NCBI GenBank assembly: GCA_024275095.1
Contig: JAJRZV010000017.1
Coordinates: forward strand, 1-54,543
DNA from: a bacterium
Lineage (GTDB): Bacteria; JAJRZV01
Direction: 5' to 3'
Length of the DNA stretch: 54,543 nucleotides
Positions 8,425 to 18,680 of the stretch are shown here, piece by piece. The translations under genes and the position numbers were made by a program. The stretch's first letter is position 1, and every line of letters begins with the position of its first letter. The notes beneath the pieces were generated by a model that saw only the letters and a program-made list of their open reading frames with translations, did not search any database and was not told where the DNA came from.

Positions 8425-9826
8425 GAAGTACCCCTTTTTTCTGCACACCCCAGGCAAGGGCTGAGGCCATGACAAGCCAGAAAAGCACGGAAATATAGCC
8501 TCCCACCGATAGAAGCCACGACATGAAAAACGAGTACACCAGAGAGCCGCACAGTATGGCGAGGTAGGCAGCAGAACGATCACGCCGGAGTTCTTCCGTT
8601 TCTCTTTTCACCAGATTCCAGCAATGAAAAAAAAGGCTCCCGAGCATCACCATGAAAATGAACATGCCCACCAATCCAAGGGTCACGAGCACCTCCACGT
8701 AAATATTTTCAAAATACGGCCCCTTAACCTCACTGACGTTGAGCACATTCATGCGCGGTTCGTAATATTTCGCCCAGGTGTAGGGACCGGTGCCGTGGCC
8801 GTGACCAAGAAACGGCCTTTTCAGAAAAAATTTTATACCATAACGCCACAGCTGTATCCGGCTTTCTTCCACTGAGGTAGCAAACGTGACCTCTCCTCCT
8901 TTCTTGGTCAGCAGAGTTTCTGTAACCCGCGATACTCTGGGAGACAGGACAATGCTGGCAACACCAACCGAAAAAGCAAGCATGAGATGCGGCAGGTAGC
9001 GATATGCCCGGCCTGTGGATATCAAAAACACAACCATTGAAACAAACACGCCCAGCATGGCCGAACGCGCACCACTCATGGCAGTGAACAGCAGCGTGAG
9101 AGCAACAACACCCTTGAAAAACGCACCTTTTCTCGTGGCACTTAGGTAAAGTGCGGAAGGCACAGCGAGGTTGCAGATCATGCCAAACTGATTGGGATTG
9201 TAGGAAAGGCCTCGCAAACGCAGCAGGTTCCCCTGCATGAAAATATTCCATTGGCCTGCAAGCTGCATCACCCCACCAATGGCAAGCGAAAGGAACAGAA
9301 CCAAAAGGGGCAGGAAAAACACCCACTCGCCTTCCCTTTCATCTTCAATAAATTCCTGCTTTGCAAACAGGAACACGATCACCCAGAGCATGATGAGGGT
9401 TCCTGCTCTTAAAAGGGTAACCAGCGGCCTGATGGAATAGGAAACACTGATAATGCAGTACATTGAAAACACGAGGAACCACCATTCAGGCGGGCTCAGG
9501 CGGGTATCTTCCCTCCTGAGGAGCCACCTGAATGAGGCATGCAGAAAGAGAAGGGAGAAAAAGAACCAGCGCAAATTGGAGGCGATGGTTTGACTCAGCA
9601 TATGATGAAGGCGGGGATTGTCCACAAAAAACGATGTCACGATAAAACACATGAGCAGAAGCTTCCAGCGGGTAACCGCTCCCAGGGTAATGAAAATTCC
9701 CGCGACAGCAAGGGTAATTTCCTGGGGTGATAACTGCCTGCCTGTTAAAATCACAATTGCGCCTGCAGCAGTCAGGGCACTTACAAGCGCAACAACTGTT
9801 AAATTTGTCTTGCGAATACGTTCCAT
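8411..9826 (-). CDS. O-antigen ligase/polymerase (Wzy/WaaL-like) membrane protein
   Basis: Multi-TM protein; large loop with FLGHGHGTGPYTWAKYY...ENIYVEVLVTLGLVGM. Confidence 0.85.
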   Translation of the reverse strand: MERIRKTNLTVVALVSALTAAGAIVILTGRQLSPQEITLAVAGIFITLGAVTRWKLLLMCFIVTSFFVDNPRLHHMLSQTIASNLRWFFFSLLFLHASFRWLLRREDTRLSPPEWWFLVFSMYCIISVSYSIRPLVTLLRAGTLIMLWVIVFLFAKQEFIEDEREGEWVFFLPLLVLFLSLAIGGVMQLAGQWNIFMQGNLLRLRGLSYNPNQFGMICNLAVPSALYLSATRKGAFFKGVVALTLLFTAMSGARSAMLGVFVSMVVFLISTGRAYRYLPHLMLAFSVGVASIVLSPRVSRVTETLLTKKGGEVTFATSVEESRIQLWRYGIKFFLKRPFLGHGHGTGPYTWAKYYEPRMNVLNVSEVKGPYFENIYVEVLVTLGLVGMFIFMVMLGSLFFHCWNLVKRETEELRRDRSAAYLAILCGSLVYSFFMSWLLSVGGYISVLFWLVMASALAWGVQKKGVLHEKK

Positions 9827-9831
9827 GCTTT

Positions 9832-10755
9832 TCAGGCCGTTACGGGGTCTCCAGCGGAAACCACCCTGAAATCCTTCAAAACTCGAAAGAAAAAATCTTT
9901 TGCACTACTTTGGCGAGGCACCATCATCCGAACACCGTCCAGCAATAGAGTGCCTGCACGATATGAAGCAGCTTCAAGAGGACATGCGTGACGCCGTAGA
10001 AACTTAAAGGTATTGCGACGAATAAGCCGTGCCACATGAGAAGTAAGAGAATAATCACCGGACTCCAGGTGCACCACCGCCGGGACCGGAATAAAATAAT
10101 TTTTCCATCCTTTTTGCCTGCACCGCCACTGGAAATCAGCATCCTCAACGTACATGAAAATATCTTCATCGAAAAAGCCCACCTCTGTGAAAACCTTTGA
10201 ACGAATCAGGATGCACACACCATTGAGAAAAGATACCGGCATAGGGGTACGAATTTTTTCCGAGTGAGGAAGCCTTTTCGGCCACAGCATCCACAGGATT
10301 TTGTGCTTGATAAGATTCTTCAAAAAAGGGTATTCGAGAATTGTATTCTGAACCACGCCTTCTTTTTGCCAGTACACAAGGGGACCTGTAACACCAGCAT
10401 CAGAGACATTTTCCATGAATTCTACAAGCACATTGAGAAAATTCCCGTTGATCACCCGTGTGTCAGGATTTACAAGAAGTACGTATTCTGGATTCACGGT
10501 TCTTAACGCGTGCAGTATCCCTGCGTTGTTACCACCTGTATAACCACGGTTTTCAGCGAGAAAAATCAGCTCTGCCCCCCTGGGATGTTCTTTTACAAGG
10601 CGTTCTCTCTCTTCTGACCTGCTCGCGCAATCCACAATCACCATCTGCTGAAAACTTCCTCGACAAAGTTGATAAAAGGAACGAACGCAGTCAAGCGTCA
10701 GGGCGGAAGAGTTATAATTAACAATCACGATGCTGACACGAACATCTCTGTGCAT
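9832..10755 (-). CDS. glycosyltransferase family 2 (rhamnosyltransferase-like)
   Basis: VSIVIVNYNSSALTLDCVRSF, NRGYTGGNNAGI, LLVNPDTRV, MYVEDADFQWRCRQKGW. Confidence 0.92.
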   Translation of the reverse strand: MHRDVRVSIVIVNYNSSALTLDCVRSFYQLCRGSFQQMVIVDCASRSEERERLVKEHPRGAELIFLAENRGYTGGNNAGILHALRTVNPEYVLLVNPDTRVINGNFLNVLVEFMENVSDAGVTGPLVYWQKEGVVQNTILEYPFLKNLIKHKILWMLWPKRLPHSEKIRTPMPVSFLNGVCILIRSKVFTEVGFFDEDIFMYVEDADFQWRCRQKGWKNYFIPVPAVVHLESGDYSLTSHVARLIRRNTFKFLRRHACPLEAASYRAGTLLLDGVRMMVPRQSSAKDFFFRVLKDFRVVSAGDPVTA

Positions 10756-10763
10756 GGAAAGAG

Positions 10764-10769
10764 ATTATA
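10764..10769 (-). promoter_or_regulatory. candidate -10 box (TATAAT) 8 nt upstream of the GT2 start; putative leaderless transcript
   Basis: Minus strand TATAATCTCTTTCCATG; no Shine-Dalgarno. Confidence 0.45.
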
Positions 10770-10817
10770 GCATGGAGATATTTTGCACGCTTGCACCCGT
10801 CCGTGCGTTCACCTAAA

Positions 10818-11565
10818 ATGACCACTGTGACATACAGCAAAAAATACTTTCTGTTTGGTTTTCTTTCCTTTCTTTTACTGCCTGATGTTTCATCCCGTGC
10901 GGAATTGCAGGTTGTAAAAAAAAACTCGTTGGCGCATTCAACGGGCTGAAGCATGGTACCGGCTGGTGTACTCATCCGCAAAGGCTCCGGTTTCCCTCGC
11001 GTTAAGACCCGTTGGAGGTGAGGGAGTGGACCACTGGATGGGTGTAAATTTCTTCCTCGGTCCCCGCCGGGGACTCAGGGTTTTTGCCATATACATAAAC
11101 CGGCGTGGAATGGTGAGATCCGGTGGCGGAAGTGAAATTTTTTATACATTTCTCAACAGGCCTTTTCCTCTTTTAACACTGGCCTTGGGAACCCTGGGCG
11201 ACGGAGGTGGCGCGGCTGGAATATATGGAAAAATCGAAGTAAGCGGCGAAGCGGGTGTGGTGGATTGGAACGGCTTTTTGCATCTGGAGAAAGCATTTGC
11301 CACTGAAAGGGATGTTGTCGATGTGATCCTGGGCGGGTCTGCCACAGTAAAAATCACCTCTTCTTTAAGCACAGGGTTACGGTACCTGGTACAGGATTTA
11401 GAAGATCTGTGGGAAAACGAAGAGGCAGAAGGCGGTATGCTCCAGGAAGTATCCTTTCTCATCTCCATGAAAAAAGGCACCCTGGGCGCGGGATTGGCTC
11501 CGGGAATTGTCATGGGAAGAAGCAATGGATTTTCCATGACCTTCGAAACCAAATTAATGTTTTGA
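10818..11565 (+). CDS. outer-membrane-like protein interrupted by +1-type frameshift at an A9 run
   Basis: Frame 0 from ATG 10818: signal peptide MTTVTYSKKYFLFGFLSFLLLPDVSSRAELQVVKK; after A9 (10916-10924) the reading continues in frame 1 as TRWRIQRAEAWYRLVYSSAKAPVSL... to 11565, ending in Phe. Confidence 0.55.
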
Positions 11566-11582
11566 AAGATCAGGAGAGAGCA

Positions 11583-13988
11583 ATGAAGAGACCATTCGCT
11601 CGCAGCATAGTGATATCAGTGATATTAACGGCATTCGTGACAGGAGCCTGTGAACACAAAAAGGAAAAGATCTGCTCTTTGGGAGTACCCTCCCCGATCG
11701 CATTCCTCCGTTATGGTGAGCGTTACGGCGATGCCACTTCAATTCTCAACGGTCGACTCATCTCCCCTGCAGGTGAAAGTGTATCTGTAGGGACATTTCC
11801 CCTGGGTCTTGCTGTTTCTCCTGACGGACGCTTTGTCGCTGTTTCCAACAACGGTGCAGAGGATATCTTCACCCCGGGCCTGCCTTCAACATTGTATCAA
11901 TCGATATACGTGTATTCTGTAACTGAAAAAATCATAACTGCAATACTTCCCGAACCGTCGCTTTACATCGGTGTCGCATTTTCTCCCGATGGGAGGTTTC
12001 TCTACGCGGCAGGTGGAGGTGGTAATGCAATAATGCAATACAGTGTGGACTCCGGTTTTGCTCCTTCCGCCATCTGGACGGTGTACGGGTATCCCACGGG
12101 AATTTTTGCTTCCGAAACGCGCGTGTACGTTACCCTCCAGCACGAACACACCCTTTTAACGCTCGATGCCTCCACCGGAGAAATTATCCAAGAAGCGCCC
12201 ACCGGCCCCTATCCCTATGATGTCGTCGTGGATGAAAACGCCGGTTATGCCTACGTGAGCAACTGGGGAGCGGACTATATTTCTATTATAAATTTGACCG
12301 ATTCCGCATCTTCACTTACGGTTACCGTGGGCAAAAATCCCGAAGGACTGGCACTCTCTCCCTCCGGTGACGTGCTCTATGTGGCATGCAGCGATGAAGA
12401 CGCTCTCGCGGCAGTGAGCGTCCCGGAAGGGGTGTTACTCCATAAGATCCCCCTGATCGCTTCACCCTATCCCGGGGCTGTCCCTTCCGACGTGGCGGTG
12501 ACACCCGATGGAAAGTACGTGCTTGTAACCCTATCGGGGGACAATGCCGCCGCCGTTGTGGCAACGGACACCATGACCGTTGAAGGCTACATACCCACCG
12601 CGTACTACCCTTCCTCAATTGGCATTTCACCTGATGGGAATTTCATTTTCGTGACAAATGCCAGGGGCGAAACCCCCTATCCCAACGTGGCCGGCGAGTA
12701 CATCGTGCAGGTGATCCGTGGTACGTTTTCCATCATCCCGTTCCCATCACCTGAAACTCTTGCCGAATACACCACCGCCGTAACGAGAAACAATAACGTT
12801 ACGTCTTCCTTCTTCAACATTCCCCCCGACTGCGACTCCCTGGACATTCCGGTGCCCCTGAAACACGGAAAGACCTCTCCGACCATCAAGCACGTGGTCT
12901 ACATCGTGCGTGAAAATAAAACATACGACTCCTACCTGGGCGACTACGAAAAAGGAAACGGAGACCCTGACCTTGCAGTGTTCGGGGAAAACACGGCCTT
13001 CGGAAACGTAACACCCAACACGCACGCTCTCGCCCGCCGCTTTGCCGTGTGTGACAACTTCTACGAAGAGGCAGAACAATCCCTGCAGGGCCATATCTGG
13101 ATATCCCTGGGCTGGATAAACGATTTCATGGAACGCAACTGGGCAGGCATGTGGGCGCGTCCAGGAGAGGCGGAATTCTTTTTACCCGGCATAGAACCCG
13201 CGGCAAAACCTGGCAATCGAATGCTTTTTGACCACCTGTATGAAGAAGGCATCTCTTTCAGAATTTACGGTGATATTCTGAGCATCGCATCGGATCCCCT
13301 GGGTAAATACCGTTCCAACGTCAACTGGAAATACCCCACGTGGGCGCTTCACGTGAAAGATGTGGACAAAGCACGCATCTTTATCGAAGATCTGGAAAAA
13401 GGCATTTTTCCCCAGTTTGTATACATCTGGTTGCCCAATGACCATACCCACGGGCTTACACCGGGCACACCCACCCCGGAAAGCATGATTGCCGACAATG
13501 ACGAAGCCGTGGGAATGGTGGTGGATGCAATATCCCACAGCCCGTTTTGGAAGGAAACCGTGATTTTTATCTTTGAAGACGACCCCCAGGGAACACCCGA
13601 CCACGTGGACGTGCATCGCTCTCCGTTGCTTATCGTCAGTCCCTGGGTCAAACGAGGGTATGTATCAAGTATACACTACAGCTTTCCCTCCATACACAAA
13701 ACCATGGAGCTCATCCTGGGCGTTCAACCGCTCAGCCGGTTCGATGCCCTTGCGGCTCCCATATACGATGTCTTCTCTCCCGCTCCTGATACTGAACCCT
13801 ATACCTATATCCCCCGAAAGGTGCCTGAGAGCATATGCTGTAACGCCTCAACACCACCTGAACTCGTGGCCCGCTCAAGTGCCCTGGATTTCTCCGGGCC
13901 GGACAGGTCGCCCGGGCTGGGAAGAATTTTATGGGAATACTTCAGGCCAAACACCCCTTTTCCCGAGGACTTGGCTGACGAAGAATGA
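11583..13988 (+). CDS. lipoprotein: YVTN/YncE-like beta-propeller fused to phosphoesterase (phospholipase C/acid phosphatase-like) domain
   Basis: Lipobox FVTGAC; repeated GLAVSPDGRFVAVSN / GVAFSPDGRFLYAAG / DVAVTPDGKYVLVT blades; IKHVVYIVRENKTYDSYLGDY...; ORF extends to 11409 but ATG 11583 with the signal peptide is preferred. Confidence 0.85.
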   Translation: MKRPFARSIVISVILTAFVTGACEHKKEKICSLGVPSPIAFLRYGERYGDATSILNGRLISPAGESVSVGTFPLGLAVSPDGRFVAVSNNGAEDIFTPGLPSTLYQSIYVYSVTEKIITAILPEPSLYIGVAFSPDGRFLYAAGGGGNAIMQYSVDSGFAPSAIWTVYGYPTGIFASETRVYVTLQHEHTLLTLDASTGEIIQEAPTGPYPYDVVVDENAGYAYVSNWGADYISIINLTDSASSLTVTVGKNPEGLALSPSGDVLYVACSDEDALAAVSVPEGVLLHKIPLIASPYPGAVPSDVAVTPDGKYVLVTLSGDNAAAVVATDTMTVEGYIPTAYYPSSIGISPDGNFIFVTNARGETPYPNVAGEYIVQVIRGTFSIIPFPSPETLAEYTTAVTRNNNVTSSFFNIPPDCDSLDIPVPLKHGKTSPTIKHVVYIVRENKTYDSYLGDYEKGNGDPDLAVFGENTAFGNVTPNTHALARRFAVCDNFYEEAEQSLQGHIWISLGWINDFMERNWAGMWARPGEAEFFLPGIEPAAKPGNRMLFDHLYEEGISFRIYGDILSIASDPLGKYRSNVNWKYPTWALHVKDVDKARIFIEDLEKGIFPQFVYIWLPNDHTHGLTPGTPTPESMIADNDEAVGMVVDAISHSPFWKETVIFIFEDDPQGTPDHVDVHRSPLLIVSPWVKRGYVSSIHYSFPSIHKTMELILGVQPLSRFDALAAPIYDVFSPAPDTEPYTYIPRKVPESICCNASTPPELVARSSALDFSGPDRSPGLGRILWEYFRPNTPFPEDLADEE

Positions 13989-15184
13989 GGCTTCCGGGAG
14001 AGCGCAGGTGGCAGCAGGTCCTCGAGGACCTAAAAGGGCGGAATTTGCTGAGACGACTGAGGCGCCGTGGTCCAGCCTCTGGAGCAAGGGCCGTCGTAGA
14101 AGGTCAAGAGGCCTGGATACTCTGTTCCAACGATTACCTGGGCCTGTCCACACATCCCGACGTTATTCAGGCAATGATAGATGCAACCCGACGATTTGGT
14201 GCTGGAACGGGTGCAGCACGACTGATTTCAGGAAACACCTCCCTTCACGAAGAAGTCGAAGAGAAAATCGCACGCTTCAAAGGTACAGAAGCAGCCCTGT
14301 TTTTCACCTCGGGTTATCATGCAAACGTAGGTACAATCCAGGCCCTCGCAGGTGAGGGAGATGCCATCTTCAGCGATGAACTCAACCACGCCTCGATTAT
14401 CGACGGGTGCAGGCTTTCACGGGCCCGGACATTTGTCTACAGGCATCGCGACATGAACCACCTGGAAGACCTGCTTCGCAGAGAAGGTTCACGTGCCCGC
14501 ACCCGCCTTGTCGTGACTGATACTGTCTTCAGCATGGATGGAGACGTGGCACCTCTGGAGGACATTGTCCGCCTGGCAGAACAATACGATGCGGTGGTAA
14601 TGGTAGACGAGGCGCACGCCACAGGGCTTTTCGGCGAACACGGACGGGGAATGTGTGAAGAAAAAGGGATCTCAGATAAAATCCCGGTTCAGATGGGCAC
14701 CTGCGGAAAGGCACTGGGAGTGTTCGGTGCTTACGTTGCTGGTTCCAGCGAACTCGTCAATTTTCTCATCAACCGGGCCCGCTCCTTTATCTTTACCACA
14801 GCGCCCCCGCCTGGCATCTGTTTTGCGGTCATCAAAGCCCTGGAAATTGTGGAGCGAGAAAAATGGCGGAGAGAAAGGGTTCAGGCACTTGCATCACGCC
14901 TGCGCACCCTGTTGAAAAGCAAGGGGCTCAACACGCTGAACAGCGAGACACAGATTGTTCCTGTTGTCATTGGAAGTGAAAACTCCACGCTCGCCATATC
15001 CCGGGCACTGCTCAAAATGGGATTCTTTGTTCAGGGAATTCGTCCCCCTACAGTCCCTCCTGGCACATCGCGCCTGAGAGTCACAGTCAGGGCAGACCTG
15101 CCAGACGGAATAATTGAAGACTTCTGCTGTGCCCTTGAAAAGGCCATTGGCAGCACATGGAGTCCGACAGGGGAACAACCATGA
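13985..15184 (+). CDS. bioF: 8-amino-7-oxononanoate synthase
   Basis: SNDYLGLSTHPDV, GTGAARLISGN, FFTSGYHANVG, VDEAHATGLFGEHGRG, GTCGKALGVFGAYVAG. Confidence 0.93.
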   Translation: MRLPGERRWQQVLEDLKGRNLLRRLRRRGPASGARAVVEGQEAWILCSNDYLGLSTHPDVIQAMIDATRRFGAGTGAARLISGNTSLHEEVEEKIARFKGTEAALFFTSGYHANVGTIQALAGEGDAIFSDELNHASIIDGCRLSRARTFVYRHRDMNHLEDLLRREGSRARTRLVVTDTVFSMDGDVAPLEDIVRLAEQYDAVVMVDEAHATGLFGEHGRGMCEEKGISDKIPVQMGTCGKALGVFGAYVAGSSELVNFLINRARSFIFTTAPPPGICFAVIKALEIVEREKWRRERVQALASRLRTLLKSKGLNTLNSETQIVPVVIGSENSTLAISRALLKMGFFVQGIRPPTVPPGTSRLRVTVRADLPDGIIEDFCCALEKAIGSTWSPTGEQP

Positions 15185-16566
15185 GCAGAGGCGAGCTCTG
15201 GAAAGAGATAGAGAATTCTGGACCGCAGGAATGGGATCGCTGGGACAGAGAATATGTATGGCATCCATTCACCCAGATGAGGGAATGGCTCTCTTCGCAA
15301 AACCTTACCATCGTAGCCGCCGAAGGAAATTACCTTATAGACGCGGACGGCAAACGTTATTTTGACGGAGTTTCTTCACTGTGGGTCACCATTCACGGCC
15401 ACAAACATCCCTGCCTCAACAAAGCCATTTTGGGACAGCTTAACCGTGTCGCTCATACCACGTATCTGGGGCTTGCTCATGACATGGGAGCCAAGCTGGC
15501 ACGTGCCCTTACCGGTATCTTACCCCGGCCACTGAAGCGCGTGTTTTACTCGGATAATGGATCTACAGCTGTCGAAATCGCATTGAAAATGGCCTACCAG
15601 TACTGGAGCCATCACGGACAGAAACGCCCTCGCTTCCTTTCGCTGGAGAACGCATATCACGGAGACACACTCGGTGCCGTGGGAGTGGGGGGCATTGACG
15701 TTTTTCACACTGCGTTTGGTCCCATCATTGTAAAATCTTTAAAAGCCCCATCACCCTACTGCTACAGATGTCCGCTCCGGCTGAAAAGGGAGACATGTGA
15801 TCTCGCGTGCGCTGATGAACTCGAACAGATCCTCACACAGCACAGAGACCACATATCCGCAATTATTGTAGAACCGGAAGTTCAGGCAGCAGCCGGCATG
15901 ATCGTAATGCCGGAGGGATACATCCAACGTGTAAGCGCTGCGGCACGTACACACGGCGTACTTCTTATATACGATGAAGTGGCTACCGGTTTCGGCCGTA
16001 CAGGCAGGCTCTTTGCCATGGAACACTCCGGAACAGTCCCGGATTTTGTGGCTCTTGCCAAAGGTATCACCGGCGGGTATCTCCCACTTGCTGCAACCAT
16101 CACCACAGAAGATGTGTTTGAAGCATTCTTGGGTAGTTACGAAGAATTCAAAACATTCTTCCACGGCCACACCTACACTGCCAACCCTCTGGCATGCGCT
16201 GCATCTCTTGAAAACCTGAAAATCCTTACCCACACATCATTCCTTCAACGGATAGAAAAACTTGCGCGAACTTTCTCCTGCATTCTGGAAGAGCAATTCG
16301 GGGCTCATCCCAACGCGGGCGACATCCGCATTAAGGGACTTATGGCAGGCGTCGAACTGGTAAAGGATCGAAAAAAACGTGAGCCCTTCTCCGTTGAGAA
16401 GCGGGTCGCGTGGCGCACAACGTTGAAAGTTCGAGAAAGGGGGCTGATACTCCGTCCGCTCGGCGATGTGCTCGTGTTCATGCCTCCTCTTTCATCAACT
16501 GAAGATGAACTACAATTCATGGTGGAAACGGCACGATGGGCTCTTGATGAAGTCCTCTCTTCATAA
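15181..16566 (+). CDS. bioA: adenosylmethionine-8-amino-7-oxononanoate aminotransferase
   Basis: WHPFTQMREW, YFDGVSSLWVTIHGHKHPCLN, YDEVATGFGRTGRLFAMEHSG, LAKGITGGYLPLAAT; start ATG overlaps bioF stop (ATGA). Confidence 0.94.
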   Translation: MSRGELWKEIENSGPQEWDRWDREYVWHPFTQMREWLSSQNLTIVAAEGNYLIDADGKRYFDGVSSLWVTIHGHKHPCLNKAILGQLNRVAHTTYLGLAHDMGAKLARALTGILPRPLKRVFYSDNGSTAVEIALKMAYQYWSHHGQKRPRFLSLENAYHGDTLGAVGVGGIDVFHTAFGPIIVKSLKAPSPYCYRCPLRLKRETCDLACADELEQILTQHRDHISAIIVEPEVQAAAGMIVMPEGYIQRVSAAARTHGVLLIYDEVATGFGRTGRLFAMEHSGTVPDFVALAKGITGGYLPLAATITTEDVFEAFLGSYEEFKTFFHGHTYTANPLACAASLENLKILTHTSFLQRIEKLARTFSCILEEQFGAHPNAGDIRIKGLMAGVELVKDRKKREPFSVEKRVAWRTTLKVRERGLILRPLGDVLVFMPPLSSTEDELQFMVETARWALDEVLSS

Positions 16567-17236
16567 ACTCCACGGCGGCATATTCATAACCGGCACTGAT
16601 ACAGGTGTCGGAAAAACCCATGTCACCTGTGAAATTGCAAGGGTGCTGCGCAACGAAGGAATTGATGTGGGAGTGATGAAACCTGTCGAAACAGGAGCGA
16701 TTGCAGGAGCCGATGACCACCTGCGCCTTGCAGAGGCTGCCGCCGTTTCAGACCCTCCTGAACTCATCTGTCCTTATCTTCTTCGGGAACCCCTGGCACC
16801 TTCCGTGGCCGCCCGCATCGAGGGCAAAACCATCCGGGCAGGAGTAATAAAAAAAGCCTTTCAAAAACTCTTGAGGCGACACAAGGTCGTACTCGTGGAA
16901 GGAGCCGGGGGACTCATGGTGCCTTTGAAAGGGAAATATACCTACGCAGAACTCATCAAAGAGCTATCTCTTCCCGTCGTCGTGGTTGCTGCAGATCGCC
17001 TGGGAGTTATCAACCACACTTTGCTCACCTGCGAAACGCTTGTTCAAAAAGGACTCCAGCTCACGGGTGTGGTTCTCAACCGCATGCCTGAATTTCAGGA
17101 TCAGTCTGCAAGGTACAACTTTGAACTGCTTCGCCGCCTTTTGAATGTACCCGTGGTTGTTTGCGAGACCAGCCTCGAGAAATCCGCTATTCAGCATCTC
17201 TTCCGGGTTCTCCTCGTGAAAGCTTCCCTTCCCTGA
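16547..17236 (+). CDS. bioD: dethiobiotin synthetase
   Basis: FITGTDTGVGKTHVTCEIAR P-loop, VMKPVETG, VEGAGGLMVPL; start 16547 (MKSSLHKLHGG) inside bioA 3' end. Confidence 0.93.
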   Translation: MKSSLHKLHGGIFITGTDTGVGKTHVTCEIARVLRNEGIDVGVMKPVETGAIAGADDHLRLAEAAAVSDPPELICPYLLREPLAPSVAARIEGKTIRAGVIKKAFQKLLRRHKVVLVEGAGGLMVPLKGKYTYAELIKELSLPVVVVAADRLGVINHTLLTCETLVQKGLQLTGVVLNRMPEFQDQSARYNFELLRRLLNVPVVVCETSLEKSAIQHLFRVLLVKASLP

Positions 17237-18668
17237 TCATCTTTACGAAAATACGCACCAGTTCAGGATCAAATTGCTTCCCGGCGTTCTTTTCCAGTTC
17301 CTCTACGATCAGTTCCTTTGAAAGACCTTCCCGATACGGCCTGCTGGATGCCATGGCGTCATAGGCATCTGTAATGCAGACAATCCGTGCTCCCACCGGT
17401 ATCTCCTCCCCTTTCAGTCCCTCAGGATATCCTGTGCCATCCCATCGTTCATGATGATAATACACGATCGGGACCACATCATGGAGAAAGTGCAGAGGAA
17501 GCAGAATTTCCTTCCCTATTTCAGTATGTGCTCTGAAAAGAAGGGTCTCTTCTTCGGTAAGAGTATCGGGTTTCTTGAGATAATCAAGCCTGATACCGAT
17601 TTTACCGATATCATGAAGCAGTGCTGCCTGATAAATCCGTTCTGCAAAATCCGGGGGATACCCTGCCTCAAGAGCGAGTTCTCGAGAATACCGGGCCACC
17701 CGCTCTGAATGACCGCGCGTGTATTCGTCCTTGGCTTCAATGGCCTTGATAAGGCCCTGTACTGTTTGATGAAACGCGTTGAGCAGTTCGTTGTGAACAG
17801 CTGTGTTCTCAACAGCAGTAGAAAATACCGCCGTGACAATCTGAAAAAGTTTCAGCTTGCCTTCTGTAGGCCTCTTTAGAGGATTGAACCCGCAGATGTT
17901 TAAAAAACCGTAGTGTTTACGAAAACCCTCCACTGCGTGCACAACAACAAACTCCGGTTTTGATCCACGGGAAGAAGGGAAGAGCTTTTTCACTTCTTCG
18001 CCGACAAGAACCACATAGGGTTTATCTCCCAGCAAATCCCTGGCCACCTCGGGGTTAAAATCAAAACATACTTTTCCACCGGAACGGCATTTGTGAATTC
18101 TTTCCATCTCTCCGGACTCATCAGCAACAATAAACGCGCATGCGCTATCCGCACCGATCTCCAGCAATATAAGTTCCAAGGTTCTATTCACAATTTCTCT
18201 GATCGGCATACCAGGTTTGATTTCCGTGACGAAATTGTAAAAAGCCTCTGGATGCTCCAGGTAAGGAGTTTCCGTAAGCAACACGTTGTAATCAACGGCT
18301 CTCTTTACCGTGAGGAGAAGATTCTCCAGGTCAAAGGGCTTCACTACGTAATCAAACACTCCCTTTTTCAGAGCTTCTATGGCGCTGTCCACACTTGCGT
18401 ATCCACTCATGAGAATAGGGGTGGTGGGGATATTGAGCTCTTTCATCTGGGAAATGAGCTGGGTACCACTGATCCCGGGAAGCACCAGGTCCACAAGAGC
18501 TACATCAAAATGGCCGTCCTGAAGAAGCTCCAGCGCTTCCACTGCATCCAGTGCAGTATCAACAGAAAACCCCTCACTTTGAAAAAATTCCGTAAGCAGC
18601 CTCAGCACGTCTCTCTCGTCATCAACAATCAGGATCCGCGGGCGCCTGATGCTTTGAGCATAACGCAT
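17187..18668 (-). CDS. response regulator with GAF-like middle domain and HD-GYP output
   Basis: REC: RILIVDDERDVLRLL...DVALVDLVLPG; HD-GYP: HSERVARYSRELALEAG...AALLHDIGKIGI...HHERWDGTGYPEGLKGEEIPVGARIVCITDAYDAM. Confidence 0.93.
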   Translation of the reverse strand: MRYAQSIRRPRILIVDDERDVLRLLTEFFQSEGFSVDTALDAVEALELLQDGHFDVALVDLVLPGISGTQLISQMKELNIPTTPILMSGYASVDSAIEALKKGVFDYVVKPFDLENLLLTVKRAVDYNVLLTETPYLEHPEAFYNFVTEIKPGMPIREIVNRTLELILLEIGADSACAFIVADESGEMERIHKCRSGGKVCFDFNPEVARDLLGDKPYVVLVGEEVKKLFPSSRGSKPEFVVVHAVEGFRKHYGFLNICGFNPLKRPTEGKLKLFQIVTAVFSTAVENTAVHNELLNAFHQTVQGLIKAIEAKDEYTRGHSERVARYSRELALEAGYPPDFAERIYQAALLHDIGKIGIRLDYLKKPDTLTEEETLLFRAHTEIGKEILLPLHFLHDVVPIVYYHHERWDGTGYPEGLKGEEIPVGARIVCITDAYDAMASSRPYREGLSKELIVEELEKNAGKQFDPELVRIFVKMIREGKLSRGEPGRDAE

Positions 18669-18674
18669 AAAAAA

Positions 18675-18680
18675 ATTGTA
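18675..18680 (-). promoter_or_regulatory. candidate -10 box (TACAAT) 6 nt upstream of the HD-GYP gene start
   Basis: Minus strand GTGATACAATTTTTTTATG; no Shine-Dalgarno. Confidence 0.35.

Noticed and set aside
8730-9326. 198-aa - strand ORF
   Set aside because: Alternative frame inside the O-antigen ligase-like gene; Cys/His/Phe-rich, no start context
13573-14355. 260-aa + strand ORF
   Set aside because: Out-of-frame overlap of the phosphoesterase and bioF coding regions; low-complexity shadow translation
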